Source: Saprospiraceae bacterium (lineage in GTDB: Bacteria; Bacteroidota; Bacteroidia; Chitinophagales; Saprospiraceae). Taken from it: a DNA stretch of 55,944 nt. Location: assembly GCA_016717105.1 (NCBI GenBank), contig JADKGF010000030.1, positions 1 to 55,944 on the forward strand. The letters run 5' to 3'. The notes under the pieces are model-generated. The model saw only the letters and a list, made by a program, of their open reading frames with translations, searched no databases and was not told the DNA's origin. How positions within the stretch are numbered: the first letter of the stretch is position 1; every line of letters begins with the position of its first letter. A program made the position numbers and the translations under genes. Of the stretch, positions 11,443-22,640 are shown piece by piece.

Positions 11443-12082
11443 CACATTATATCTATGGAGCTGGAGGATTGAGTTTAGAGGCATTTTCGATTCTTTCATC
11501 AATTACTACTTTAGGTACAAAAGTCTTTATGATGACGTCATTTTCGTTGTAGATGAAGAATTTTTGGATTGCAATAAATATTATAATTGTGAAATAATTT
11601 CAATTAATAAGTTTAATCAAAAAGCACAAACAATAATATTGGCAATCGGAGATCCAGTAGTACGAATAAGGTTACTTGAAAAACTACCTAATTTAAAGCT
11701 TTCACAAAGTATTATTCATCCTTCATCAGTTATTTCACCGTTTGCAAAATTGGTTTAGGTGTATTATCTTTCCAAGTGTTGTCATAGGACCAGGAGTCGT
11801 AATTGGAAATAATTGTGTCATTTACAGCAATACATCAATAAATCATAATGTCAATATTGACGAATGTGTCACAATATCATCTAATGTCAGTAATAATGGA
11901 AATTGCCAAATTCAAAGGGAGCGTTTATTGGTTCTAATGCTTGTTTGAAACAACATGTAATCATTGGTAAAAAATTGTATTGTAGGTATGGGGAGCGTTG
12001 TGATAAGTAATGTTGATTCAGAGCATGTAGTTGCTGGTAATCCAGCAATTTTAAGAAAATTAGGACTAATACTTTGTTTTGA
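11439..12082 (+). CDS. NeuD/PglD-like sugar O- or N-acyltransferase, frameshifted
   Basis: The protein starts 'YIYGAGGLSLEAFSIL', the Rossmann-like N-terminal domain of NeuD/PglD enzymes, continues with 'IILAIGDPVVRIRL' and then a left-handed beta-helix: 'FPSVVIGPGVVIGNNC', 'YSNTSINHNVNIDE', 'SNACLKQHVIIGK' and 'VGMGSVVISNV'. It ends with 'VVAGNPA', the usual hexapeptide finish. About 213 residues. Breaks lie near 11515, 11755, 11920 and 11980. Together with the preceding aminotransferase it probably makes an N-acetylated amino-deoxysugar. The start overlaps the aminotransferase stop (ATGA); the likely stop overlaps the TTG start of the next gene. Confidence 0.75.
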
Positions 12083-13220
12083 AAAGAATTGCGCATATAG
12101 TGTCAGATGAGAAATTTATTGACTCAGCATTTAATATTTTTAATCTAATAGAAAACTGCAAGAATACATTCTATTGTTTACATTTAAATACAAATCTTGA
12201 ATTTATTAAATGTGCAAAAGTTGAAATTATTAAAACAATTTCGCATGAATTGGTTGCGTACTTAGATACATTTGACCTTGTCATATTCCACAGTTTGATT
12301 GAATTAAGAAAAAAAGAACTTTTAGCTCGATTAAAAGAAACTACTCAGGTTTTGTGGATTGGATGGGGAGCTGATTATTATCATTTAATGGGATCTTCTT
12401 TTGATAATTTGTATCTAAATCATACAGATGATATTTTAAAGTTGATGAAAGTGCATTATCGAAGGAGAAAAATATTTGAATTGGGTTCATTTAAATTTTA
12501 TCAGAATCAAATTGATAAGTTCAAAAGATTTAAATTAAACAATACAGAATGGATTTCAAAAATTAATTTTTTTGCGCCTGTATTAAAATCTGAATATGAG
12601 ATTGTAAAAAAAAATAATCCAAATTTTAATGCGCAGTTTTTAGAGTGGAATTACCCAATAAATCTAAATACAAATTTACAAATAATTAATAAGAAATCTC
12701 AAGTCTTATTAGTAGGAAATTCTGCTTCATATTACAATAATCATGTCGATGCACTATTGTATTTGAGTAAATTTAAAACTTCAATCAAAAAAATTATAGC
12801 ACCATTAAATTATGGAGGCGAACCTTTTTATATCAACAAGGTTGTAAAAAATGGTATTGAAATTTTTGATGACAAATTTTTTGTGTTGATCGAGTTTTAT
12901 AGTAAAGACAAATATTATGAAATCATTGAAAACGTATCCCATGCTATTTTTTTAGCAAAAGACAATTAGCAATGGGTAATATCTACTTCCTTTTGTCTAA
13001 CGGTGTAAAAGTATTTTTACTTAAACAAAATCCAGCTTTTCAATTTCTAAAAGAAAAAGGTTTCATAGTATTTAGTATTGATGAAATTTGTGAAAAAAAA
13101 TTAACATCCTTTTTAACCAAAGAAGAAAGTCTAGCTAATTTCACTTTGGCCCACGACATCATGGCACATGAGAAACTACTTAAAAACACAAGATGTTTAA
13201 TAAACTCCATTTCTTTATAG
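12079..13220 (+). CDS. WecF-like TDP-Fuc4NAc transferase (GT56), one frameshift
   Basis: Similar in pattern to the GT56 family, whose founder WecF transfers 4-acetamido-4,6-dideoxygalactose from TDP-Fuc4NAc to the lipid-linked intermediate of enterobacterial common antigen. Visible marks are 'VLWIGWGADYYHL', 'VLLVGNSASYYNNHVDAL', 'APLNYGGEPFYINKV' and 'FLAKRQLAMGNIYFLLSNG'. The last is restored by adding one A to the run at 12957-12960, which removes the false stop at 12967. Length about 380 residues. It directly follows the aminotransferase and acetyltransferase that could make its sugar donor, which supports the assignment. The true acceptor in this organism is unknown. Confidence 0.75.
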
Positions 13221-13262
13221 TTGACTAAATTGCCATTTAGAACTATATTTCAATCAAATTAT

Positions 13263-16200
13263 TTATCTCAAAATTACCATTTTCCCATAACCATCTTTAA
13301 AAGATGAATCGATTTTCCCCAAACCATAATTATCAAAGATATTACCATTTCCTTTACGGACATTGACTTTGTATAAGTAAACGCCATTTGCCAATTTGGC
13401 GCCGAATTCATCTGTTCCATCCCATTTGTATTCAGTCCGGTTGACTCCTATTCTTAGTGGGCCGAGTTGATCTTTGGTGATTTCCTTCACCACTTTCCCC
13501 GTTAGTGTTAAGATTGAAATGGACATAATATCTGGTAATTCTTCGCCTGTCAAGGTAAAGATAAATTGCGTTGATGTAGAAAATGGATTTGGATAATTAA
13601 GGACGTTAGAGACTGATTGTTTTTCGATCACTTTAAATTTAACAGACATTGGATTGACGCCGGATTTGTTTCCAGTAGCATCTTTTCCTTGAACATAAAG
13701 AGTATATTCTCCTTCTTTCAGAGTAGGATAATACATGATCTTTGCCTCATTGTTAGTGCTACTTGCAGGGATAAATTTGATCTGAGGACTTGACATTGGA
13801 ATTTCCTGGATCTGATTTCTTCCTGTATCAAGTTTGACTTCAAAAAGGGTTGGATCAGTAATCGGAAGTAGATTATTATCATCTTTTAAGGTTACTAATA
13901 TCTCTGGTTTTGGAGATACAATGTCTCCATCCATTATGTGGACACCATCAAAATAAATATTAAGCAACGGATTGGACTTGTCTCCTTTTATTTCAAAGGA
14001 TTTTTTCAAAATATTATTAAAATAATAATTCTCTCTAAAGCGCTTATTATAATTTGCTTCACCTACAAAATTATACTCACCAGGACTTTCTAATAGTATT
14101 TTATTAAAATTAACATGGATTGTATCTAGGGCATTTATCATTTTATAAGTTCGGGTAACAAGATTTTCTTGATTATTTGATTTGTTTATCATTGAAAATT
14201 TAAAGTCAATACTGTCAGTGACTGCATTAGATAAATTTCTAACACAAATGCCAATCTCAAAATGATCACCCTGATCTACTTTGTCCATATTATTGATTAA
14301 GAAACTGTTAGGGTCTAAGGCAATTTCTTGATAACCATCATAAAACACTCTTATGTACTCAAATTGTGGTACAGATTTATTTGCTTTGTCACTTACAATA
14401 ATTTCCTCTTAGATAAGGAAAACTATCTGTATCTATACCCAAAAGATTTATGTTTTGAAGATTGCTATTATTTATTAAAGTTTTTTCTGTTTTATTGTCT
14501 CTTATCCCTATGATATTTACTGACGTCGTATCTGATATTTGTGTATTATTTATTTTAAATTCAAAATTATGCCACTTTAAAGCAGGGCCTACCACCAAGG
14601 TTTTTAAAATTCCTTTATTTTCTTTTATTGGAACAAACATTTTTGTTTGTATTATTTCATCTTTCGCGAATGCACAGCTTTCTGCCTTTACCTCTTTATT
14701 ATAAACTACCATAAAGTTATATGGAACAGTACCATTGGATTCCAATAATCTACATTTGGTACTGCCTAATTTTTCAAGTACAGAAAATAAATTTTTCCAT
14801 ATAATAATGAATCTGCGGCCCATTCACGAGTTTTAAGGTCATTGTTTATAGAAGTTAGTACAGTAAAAATGGAGGTGTAATAACCATCTGGAATGTTGTT
14901 TTCGAGAAAATTCATTAAATTTAATCTATCTGCAGCTGTTTGGGTTTTAAAGGCAAAACAATAATTGCCACCTGTTTCCAGTTGTATTAATGCTGCCATA
15001 TTGGCCGTTTGAATTACCTATATGAAGTCCAGTCTCAGGATTTGCAATGGCAACGGCGACAGAACCTTCAGGTGAAAATGTCCAAGGTCGGATACTACCC
15101 GCAAAGTCATCTAAATTAACACCATATCCTATCTGTCCGGGTACATAAATTCCATTAACTGTCCTTAAGGTTCTTTCTAAAAAAGGAAACTCAAATACTC
15201 GATTTTCATTTATATTAATTAAACCGAACTTGTTATTATTTAAATATTGATAATAATGGCTATGATTCCAGCCTTCAGTTTTCTCAGGTAAATATACAAA
15301 AGAGCTATTTTGCCAGAGTAAATCATTATTAATTGTCAAAATAGTATCTGGTTTTATTCTCCAATAGTATACACTATTAGGTGTATAGTTTATATTAGGC
15401 TTCCATTCAATTATCCCACCCGAAGATGTAATTTTTTCTTCTACTTTAATTGAACTATTGAAATTCAGTGTTGTGTCAATTTGTAAGATATAAGTTTGTT
15501 TATTAAGAATAGCATTTGATGTTGAAGATTTTAAACTCTCATTAGAATTCACTAATATTCCAAAATTTTTTGGATAGATCGGAAAGGCAGTATCATCTAA
15601 AATGTAGAACTCAAAGCCATCTTTTAATTCGTCCTTAAGTATATTATTACCTTCTGCCTCTAAAGTTGGTAATTCTGTTATTTTATTTTTATAATCAATT
15701 TCACCAAAAAATTATATTTTTCCAATTCCAGCGATTCCTTTATTTTCAAATGTTATTTCATGCGTACTAGAGATAGCCGGGGCCTCAATTCTTAAATAAA
15801 TAGTATCTACAATTGTCCCATTTGGTAGTCCATGAAAGAACCTAATATCAATAGAGGTCTTTAATGAATTTCCCAAGGTTGATAAGTTAAATTTAATATC
15901 AAATGTTGTAACTGAACTATTTATAAACTGCGGACTAATTGATGTATTTTTCAATGTTAAAAGTATAATCGGGCCCTTCGGCGCCAAAAAATTTTTACTG
16001 CCGGATCACCATGAAAAGTCATTTGTTGATAAAATGCTAATCTAGTGTTTTCAGAATATTTGTTTTTTTAAAGGCTATTTTATTAAGTATTAAGCCCATT
16101 GGTTCATTATAACTTGTATTGCCAATTTCATTGTACTGTTCTTGTCCAAAATTTGAAAGATCTAGTGGAAATGCGGTACTAGTCGATGCTAAGAATGCTA

Positions 16201-18243
16201 TTGAACCTTTGTCTTTTCCAATACAAAAAATTCACTTATACCCGAATTCTTACCATGAATATTACCAGAATAACAACCTAAAGAATTTATAAATGGATAT
16301 TTTCCAAAATTACTATAATCTCTTGGATTTTCAAGTGAAAACTCCCATGTTCCAGCAGCAGAATGGCCAAAAAATGTAATTAAAGAAACGCCATTATTTA
16401 TTTCATCTCGTATTTTCTCTGTTGTAACGGATTGAAGGATATCTGTAGCTGGATTTATAATACGAGCTAACATCAAAACCCAATTTTGAATTTCGGATGA
16501 TATTTTCCATATTTTTTAGATTCCTTTAAACGAGTCTTTCTCATAAGGTGTGGTACCTCCACCCAAATGAATTGCCTTTTTCATCCATAGTTTATCTTCG
16601 ATTGTTTGGTGTGCAAATGGTGCTTGGTCATATTGCTTGATTTTATTTAAATAATTTTTTATGTCATCGCTAGATTTTGCAGCTAATCTTCCTAGTGCAA
16701 AATATGGATCTGGATAATTGCCTTCTGAAAAAAGCATGTTATCTGATCCTGGGTATCCATAAGTAGGAATAAAAAATACATTGTCTTTGTAGTTCTCTAC
16801 ATCATTAGTAGTTCTAATATAAGGATATTCCAATCCTTTGCCAATGAGAAATACAAACTTTGTTTCTGACCAATTTTCCTTCATAAAAGCTGCAAATTGT
16901 TTTATCCCTTGGAAGTGTCTATCAATGCCATATCCAAAATGATCATAAATATCCTGAATATCAACAATTTCAGTTTTATAGCCACCACCTATTTGGCTGC
17001 TGCGATAGTCGGCATATTCTTGGACGTAATTTGGGCCAGTTGCATATAACGCTTTATGTGAGATAATTACATATTGTTGCCCATCATTTTCAAATTTTTG
17101 TGGTTTGAAATTTGTTATTGATGGCACAACTTTTATACCATCGGTTGCATTTGTTAGGTAATATGTTGTGCTTCTTGATGATCCATCTATAATTGCCTGC
17201 AATTTATTTCCTGATTGTTTGGTGCTATATCTTATTTTGTTTGTAGGATCGTATAAAACTGCCACATCTCCTGTATTTTTGAAATTACTTATCTCAATTA
17301 ATCTTTGTGATGAACTCGAAGTCATTGTAAAGTTATACGATGTTGAGTTATTAAAGTCAAATGATCTAGGAAATATCAATGAAGATGTAGCCAAAAATGT
17401 CTATCGATGGTTGATTGTACCTTTTTATATTTAATACATTGGATGATTTTAGTGTTGTTTTATCCAAAGTGTAAGAAAGTTGCAATGTTTTACGTGGATC
17501 AGAAACCTTTGTATCAATTATTTGACCATTCCATGAAATTTCTAATTTAGCATAATTCCCATTCAGTCCAGTTCTAATATTTAAAATTGGTTGAGGACCT
17601 TGCTCAATTACATTTGATGCATTAAAATTCAAGGTGCTAGTTTGTTGCGAACCACCATTAAATCCTTCACTTGGTTCTAAGTTTGAATATCTAACATTTC
17701 CACCGTCGGTATTTTTATAAAATGAAGATGAAAACACCAGCTTTTCTTCATGCAAATAATAGGGAAATGGTGTAAGATTTGTGGATCCAAAATTCGGGTT
17801 CTTTAGCGTATATCTAATATTATTTTTCTCAGGAGATATTGCCAAAAAGTATGCATTGGTATCATTTACCAAAGAATAATCCGGATTCAATAGGTCTTTT
17901 GCCAGTCAGCATACAATAACGAGTCCAAGCCAATCGTATTTTTTTCGCCATAAAACTCTATATGATCTCCAGGGCCGAAATCATTATCACTCACATAAAG
18001 TGCCTGATCAGTTCCGTAGTTTATCAATTGCAAATCTGTACCGTTGATTTTTGTATTTATAAATCCGGCGGCTACCATTTCTTCGTACGTCAACTTATAA
18101 ATGCCATTTTCAGCAACTTTTAGTTTTAAGTAATTTTTAGACGGATTGATCCACTCATTACCAAATTTCTTTTGCGCATCGACATGATAAGCTACTTGAG
18201 ATAGCACCAATATCATTAAGATAATTCTATATTCAATTTTCAT
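13263..18243 (-). CDS. C25-family cysteine peptidase, PorU-like (PorU2 type), heavily frameshifted
   Basis: At least nine open pieces in order read as one secreted protein of about 1650 residues. The start I prefer is the ATG at 18243 ('MKIEYRIILMILVL', signal peptide, ending near 'HVDAQ'). The peptidase domain has 'GGYKTEIVDIQDIYDHF', 'FVFLIGKG', the catalytic histidine in 'ITFFGHSAAGTWEFSL' and the cysteine in 'INSLGCYSGNI'. A long beta-rich region follows, then a FlgD-like C-terminal domain: 'NYPNPFS' and 'KWDGTDEFGAKLANGVYLYK'. PorU is the sortase that cleaves T9SS C-terminal domains on the cell surface; the PorU2 type is a Bacteroidota relative. Breaks lie near 17888, 17380, 16500, 16080, 15700, 14970, 14800 and 14370, so either the consensus is poor or the gene is dead. 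Confidence 0.7.
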
Positions 18244-18258
18244 ATTATATAAATACAT

Positions 18259-18747
18259 AATTTGTTAATAATTATAAATGACAACGTAACGGCAAAAATA
18301 CGTCAATTAGTATAAATAAATGTTAAAATGGTATTGAGATGTCAAAAAATATACAATATATGACGTAATTTATTACTAAAGATACAAAGATCGGTTTGTG
18401 TACGCGTATTTATTCTTGGATATTAGCATGTATTTAATAACGATTTCTTTATGGTATTTGTTGACAAACCAGCTATTTTGGCTTTAGCTAATGCTTGTCA
18501 TATTAGAAATGTAGCATGGGTAATGTCCAATACAACCAAGAGTTGTGTACTTCATTGCTGTGTTTACTGCATATTTTTATTTATATCAGACTTCAAGATG
18601 ACAATAATATTCAAATAGGGCCTTATTATGGTTTTTAATTACTTACTTTTGCATTTTTATTTTTGGAATGAATTTAAAATTGATTAGCATTGGTCAAAAA
18701 TCACATAATTTTAAAGTAACGCCAAATCTTTGTAAGTAAAGTAACAT
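18259..18747. other. Divergent intergenic region
   Basis: AT-rich DNA between the PorU-like gene and ubiE with no convincing open frame. A TAnnTTTG-type -7 element occurs on the minus strand at 18300-18293 (TATTTTTG), suitably placed for the PorU-like gene, and another on the + strand at 18644-18651 (TACTTTTG), about 100 bases before ubiE. Neither has a clear TTG at the expected -33 distance, so both are tentative. Confidence 0.4.
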
Positions 18748-19485
18748 ATGTCCGATAAAATACAAGTGACTCCTTATGACAGTTCCGGTGGCTCAAAAAA
18801 ACATCAGGTTACCCGAATGTTTGATAAAATTGCGCCATTTTATGATAATTTAAACAGGGTACTTTCATTGGGTATCGATGTACAATGGCGCAAAAAGGCG
18901 ATCAAATTGCTCAAAGCCGAAAACCCGAAAACCATTCTCGATATAGCGACAGGCACAGGAGACTTAGCTATCGAGGCGGCTCGAAGTATCAAACCGGAAA
19001 AGATCATCGGCTTGGATATTTCTCCAAACATGTTGAAAATTGGCGAACAGAAAATCGAAAAACAAAATTTGCAAAACGTCATCAGTATGGAAGTAGGTGA
19101 CAGCGAAAATTTGCGCTTCGAATCCTTGAGTTTTGACGCAGTAATGGCTGCCTTTGGTGTCAGAAATTTTGAAAACTTGGAAAAAGGACTATCTGAAATG
19201 TACCGCGTCCTGAAACCAGGAGGAACAATTATGGTATTGGAATTTTCGAAACCCAAACATTTTCCGCTAAAACAACTATTTAATATATACTTTAAAAATA
19301 TTTTGCCCGTTATAGGTAGGTTGAAATCAAAAGACGAAAAGGCGTATAAGTATCTGTATGAATCGGTACAAGTCTTTCCGGATTATGAAACTTTTTTAGA
19401 TATTCTCAAAAGTTTGGGTTTTACTGAAGCCCGATACAAAGTATTAAGCGCAGGCATATGTTGTATTTACCTTGCAAAAAAGTAG
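18748..19485 (+). CDS. Demethylmenaquinone methyltransferase
   Basis: UbiE/MenG carries out the last step of menaquinone synthesis, methylating demethylmenaquinone with SAM. Visible motifs are 'MFDKIAPFYDNLNRVLSLGI' at the start, 'ILDIATGTGDLAIEAA' (SAM site), 'AAFGVRNFENLEKGLSEM' and 'RVLKPGGTIMVLEFSKP', all diagnostic for the UbiE family. The 245-residue length is normal and the frame is intact. The end overlaps porT by 28 bases, a pairing often seen in Bacteroidota. Menaquinone is the expected quinone for the sdhCAB complex farther along. Confidence 0.95.
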   Translation: MSDKIQVTPYDSSGGSKKHQVTRMFDKIAPFYDNLNRVLSLGIDVQWRKKAIKLLKAENPKTILDIATGTGDLAIEAARSIKPEKIIGLDISPNMLKIGEQKIEKQNLQNVISMEVGDSENLRFESLSFDAVMAAFGVRNFENLEKGLSEMYRVLKPGGTIMVLEFSKPKHFPLKQLFNIYFKNILPVIGRLKSKDEKAYKYLYESVQVFPDYETFLDILKSLGFTEARYKVLSAGICCIYLAKK

Positions 19486-20168
19486 GCATTCTTTTACTGG
19501 CGCTCACATGGTTGACTTCGCTCAGCGCGCAGATAGGTGGTCGGGACAATTACAATTTCAGAGATTTTAACCGTAAATCTTATTATTTCGGTATCAATGT
19601 CGGATTTAATAGTTCAGGATATAAGTTGCACCAATCTGGTTTTTTTATAAATAATGACAGCATTCTGGTCACAGAAGGTAAAAGCGAAATTGGTGTAAAC
19701 ATGCACATGATTACCAATTTGAAATTGGGTGAATATTTTGATTTCAGGTTTCTTCCTGGGTTTTCGTTTGCACAACGTGGGTTTGAATATACTTCGGTAT
19801 CTGATTCGAAAGTATTCGAAAGGAAAATAGAATCGGTATTTTTTGAATTGCCATTTCATATCAGGTTCAAATCCGAACCATATAAAGACAAGCGACTTTT
19901 TGTGGTAGCTGGGCTCAAATACAGCTATGATGTGCAGACCAATTCTAAGTCTAGAAAGAGTCTTATAAAGATTGCACCACATGATTTTCAGTACGAAGTA
20001 GGTGTGGGTCTGCAAATGTTTTATCCATACTTTATATTCTCACCAGAAATTAAATTTTCAAGAGGTCTAGGCAATATTCTGATCTATGACCGCACTCAAA
20101 ACGAAGCGCGTGTTTTGGAAAATGTAGTATCTCAAATATTTACTATTTCCTTTAATTTTGAAGGGTAA
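19458..20168 (+). CDS. PorT, outer-membrane beta-barrel protein of type IX secretion
   Basis: The 236-residue protein has a signal peptide (hydrophobic stretch ending 'SLSAQ') and alternating beta strands rich in aromatic residues, as in the PorT beta-barrel family: 'YYFGINVGFNSSGYKL', 'FFELPFHIRFKSEP' and 'YEVGVGLQMFYPYFIFSPEI', ending in 'IFTISFNFEG' with an aromatic near the C-terminus. PorT is needed for T9SS and gingipain or gliding-protein export. The call leans on the ubiE-porT arrangement, including the 28-base overlap, as well as the barrel pattern. The true start may be a few codons downstream of 19458, before the hydrophobic core. Confidence 0.8.
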   Translation: MLYLPCKKVGILLLALTWLTSLSAQIGGRDNYNFRDFNRKSYYFGINVGFNSSGYKLHQSGFFINNDSILVTEGKSEIGVNMHMITNLKLGEYFDFRFLPGFSFAQRGFEYTSVSDSKVFERKIESVFFELPFHIRFKSEPYKDKRLFVVAGLKYSYDVQTNSKSRKSLIKIAPHDFQYEVGVGLQMFYPYFIFSPEIKFSRGLGNILIYDRTQNEARVLENVVSQIFTISFNFEG

Positions 20169-20256
20169 ACCATTGAATATAGATAGGTATTGTGTGGTAA
20201 ATCACTTGAATTTATACCATAAAGTCCAATTAATTCCATAAAATAAAAATATCAGC

Positions 20257-21813
20257 ATGTCAAAAATTATTTTTTTCTCTTTTTTTTACTTTGTTGGTTT
20301 TGTCTTGTTGGGTCAAAATATTACCATAAGTACTGAAAGGAATCCCAATGAGCCATCCATTATGATGAATCCTAAAAATCCGGCTCAACTGGTTGCTGCG
20401 TGCAATATCAATAGTTATTATATCAGTCAGGACACAGGCAGAACGTGGAGTACACACCGATTGACATCTTCGCATGGAGTTTGGGGCGACCCTGTAATTT
20501 CTGTAGATACTGCAGGCCATTTTTATTTCTTTCATTTGTCCAATCCAGCCGATGGCAATTGGATAGATCGTATAGTTTGCCAAAAAACGGTCGACCATGG
20601 TCAGACTTGGAATGATGGTTCATATACAGGGCTCAATGGTAGCAAAGCACAAGACAAACATTGGTGCGATATAGATAGAACAGACAATACCTTGTATCTA
20701 ACTTGGACACAATTTGATTCGTATGGATCTAGTGATCCTTCACTAAAGAGCAATATCCTGTTTTCGAAATCTACAGATCAAGGCGAAACTTGGTCTCCTG
20801 CCCTTAAAATAAATCATATTGATGGTGATTGCATTGATAGTGATAATACAGTCGAAGGTGCTGTACCAGCTGTAGGACCTGAAGGTCAGATTTATGTAAC
20901 TTGGGCTGGGCCTAATGGACTCGTTTTTAACAAATCAACAGACAAGGGCAATACGTGGCTCGATAAGGAGATCAAAATAGATCCTATGCCCACTGGTTGG
21001 GACTATTCCATACCTGGAATATCAAGGGCAAATGGACTTCCTGTTACCGTTTGTGACCTTAGCAACGGCCAATATCGAGGTACCATTTATGTTAACTGGA
21101 CAGACCAACGAAATGGCAGTGACGATACGGATGTATGGCTGGCAAAATCTACTGATCAAGGTGCAACTTGGTCTTCTCCTATCAGAGTCAATGATGATGC
21201 CGCCGGCAAACAGCAATTTTTTACTTGGATGGCAATTGATCAAACAACTGGTTTCTTGTATTTTGTTTTTTATGATCGTAGAAATCACGACAATTTGGCT
21301 ACTGATGTGTATATGGCTGTATCGAAAGATGGCGGCCAAACATTTATAAATCGGAAAATATCAGAAACACCTTTTGTGCCGAATGATGGTATTTTTTTTG
21401 GTGATTATACCAATATTGTAGCACATAATGGTATCGTAAGACCTATTTGGACAAGATTGCATGAAGGTAGCCTTAGTGTGCTTACTGATGTTACGCCTAT
21501 CGAAAAGATATTGAACACTTCAGTAAAGGAAAGTCAAGCAAGTACAGAAACTAAGTTTACAAATTATCCGAATCCGTCGAAAGATGTCAGTTATGTATCG
21601 TATAAATTGAAAAAAAATACTGTCGTATCATTGGCAATCCATGATATAAACGGGCAGTTGATAAAGACTATTATTGATCATGAACTCAGGCCATTTGGTT
21701 CTTATGTTGATGAAATAAATTTGAAACAGATGGCACTTGTTACGGGTGTTTATCTCATTAGACTCAATCTGGATGGGAAAACAAAAACCGAAAGACAGGT
21801 TGTAATTCATTGA
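20257..21813 (+). CDS. Secreted Asp-box (sialidase-like) protein with T9SS sorting domain
   Basis: The 518-residue protein has a signal peptide (first 19 residues, ending 'LLGQ') and six Asp-box repeats of the S-x-D-x-G-x-T-W/F type ('SQDTGRTWS', 'TVDHGQTWN', 'STDQGETWS', 'STDKGNTWL', 'STDQGATWS', 'SKDGGQTFI'), marking a six-bladed beta-propeller as in sialidases and related glycosidases. A C-terminal type A sorting domain begins at 'NYPNPSKDVSYVSYKLK' and runs through 'SLAIHDINGQLIKTI'. It is probably secreted by T9SS and held on or released from the surface. Asp-boxes alone do not prove sialidase activity; the catalytic residues were not established. Confidence 0.8.
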   Translation: MSKIIFFSFFYFVGFVLLGQNITISTERNPNEPSIMMNPKNPAQLVAACNINSYYISQDTGRTWSTHRLTSSHGVWGDPVISVDTAGHFYFFHLSNPADGNWIDRIVCQKTVDHGQTWNDGSYTGLNGSKAQDKHWCDIDRTDNTLYLTWTQFDSYGSSDPSLKSNILFSKSTDQGETWSPALKINHIDGDCIDSDNTVEGAVPAVGPEGQIYVTWAGPNGLVFNKSTDKGNTWLDKEIKIDPMPTGWDYSIPGISRANGLPVTVCDLSNGQYRGTIYVNWTDQRNGSDDTDVWLAKSTDQGATWSSPIRVNDDAAGKQQFFTWMAIDQTTGFLYFVFYDRRNHDNLATDVYMAVSKDGGQTFINRKISETPFVPNDGIFFGDYTNIVAHNGIVRPIWTRLHEGSLSVLTDVTPIEKILNTSVKESQASTETKFTNYPNPSKDVSYVSYKLKKNTVVSLAIHDINGQLIKTIIDHELRPFGSYVDEINLKQMALVTGVYLIRLNLDGKTKTERQVVIH

Positions 21814-21867
21814 TATTAGGTTTGTTTTGTAATTAGATTTTTAAAAGCATCCATCACATATACTAAA

Positions 21868-22440
21868 ATGAAAAAGGTAGTCATCATCGATAATTACGAC
21901 TCATTTACGTATAATCTGGTGCATCTGATCCATGAGATCACTAGAGATGAAGTCACCGTTTTGCTGAACGATCAGTTCGAAATTGAAGAACTAGATCAAT
22001 ATGATTATTTAATATTGTCGCCAGGTCCAGGTTTGCCTGATGATGCAGGATTGTTGAAAGATGTCATAAAAACCTATGCACCAACTAAAAAAATATTTGG
22101 TGTATGTCTGGGACTCCAGGCAATCGGTGAGGTATATGGTGGCAAGCTAAAAAATCTAAATACTGTATTTCATGGCATGAAAACTACAGTCTGTCAGACG
22201 GAAGAACATGATCCCATTTTTTTGGGAATAACCAAATGTTTTAATGCTGGTAGATACCATTCTTGGGTGATCACATCTGATGGTTTTCCAGATGAATTGG
22301 TGGTTACAGCATTGGATGAGGATGGACAGACCATGGCAGCACGACATCGTACTTTCCATACATACGGTGTACAATTTCACCCTGAATCTATCATGACACC
22401 TGATGGCAAAAAAATGCTTACAAATTTCCTAAACTTATAA
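21868..22440 (+). CDS. Anthranilate/aminodeoxychorismate synthase glutaminase subunit
   Basis: A class I glutamine amidotransferase that supplies ammonia to the chorismate-using partner for folate (PabB) or tryptophan (TrpE) synthesis. The 190-residue protein shows 'IIDNYDSFTYNL' at the start, the nucleophile cysteine at about residue 80 in 'FGVCLGLQAIGE', and the His-Glu pair in 'GVQFHPESIMT'. The gene stands alone, without a pabB/trpE or trpD neighbour, so the choice between PabA and TrpG, or a shared subunit, cannot be made from position. The frame is intact. Confidence 0.9.
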   Translation: MKKVVIIDNYDSFTYNLVHLIHEITRDEVTVLLNDQFEIEELDQYDYLILSPGPGLPDDAGLLKDVIKTYAPTKKIFGVCLGLQAIGEVYGGKLKNLNTVFHGMKTTVCQTEEHDPIFLGITKCFNAGRYHSWVITSDGFPDELVVTALDEDGQTMAARHRTFHTYGVQFHPESIMTPDGKKMLTNFLNL

Positions 22441-22640
22441 TAAAGTTAGCTAAAATAGGAAATAACTGCTTTAATGTCTCTATTAGAGCTGTAGAAATTA
22501 TAGATTTTAATGATAAAAAGGTGTGATGTTTCATCATTTCACCCATTTGATTTATATTTGTAGGAAGATACTATCTGGGTATCATAATTTCTATTGGCTA
22601 TTGGGTCAAATCACGGTAGATAGCTGATCAATATTATAAT

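Noticed and set aside
18259..18747. Small protein or RNA gene before ubiE
   Set aside because: Only short frames without ribosome binding site; no strong hairpins were seen.
20257..21813. Firm sialidase assignment for the Asp-box protein
   Set aside because: Asp-boxes occur in many beta-propellers, and the catalytic Arg triad and Tyr/Glu pair were not identified.
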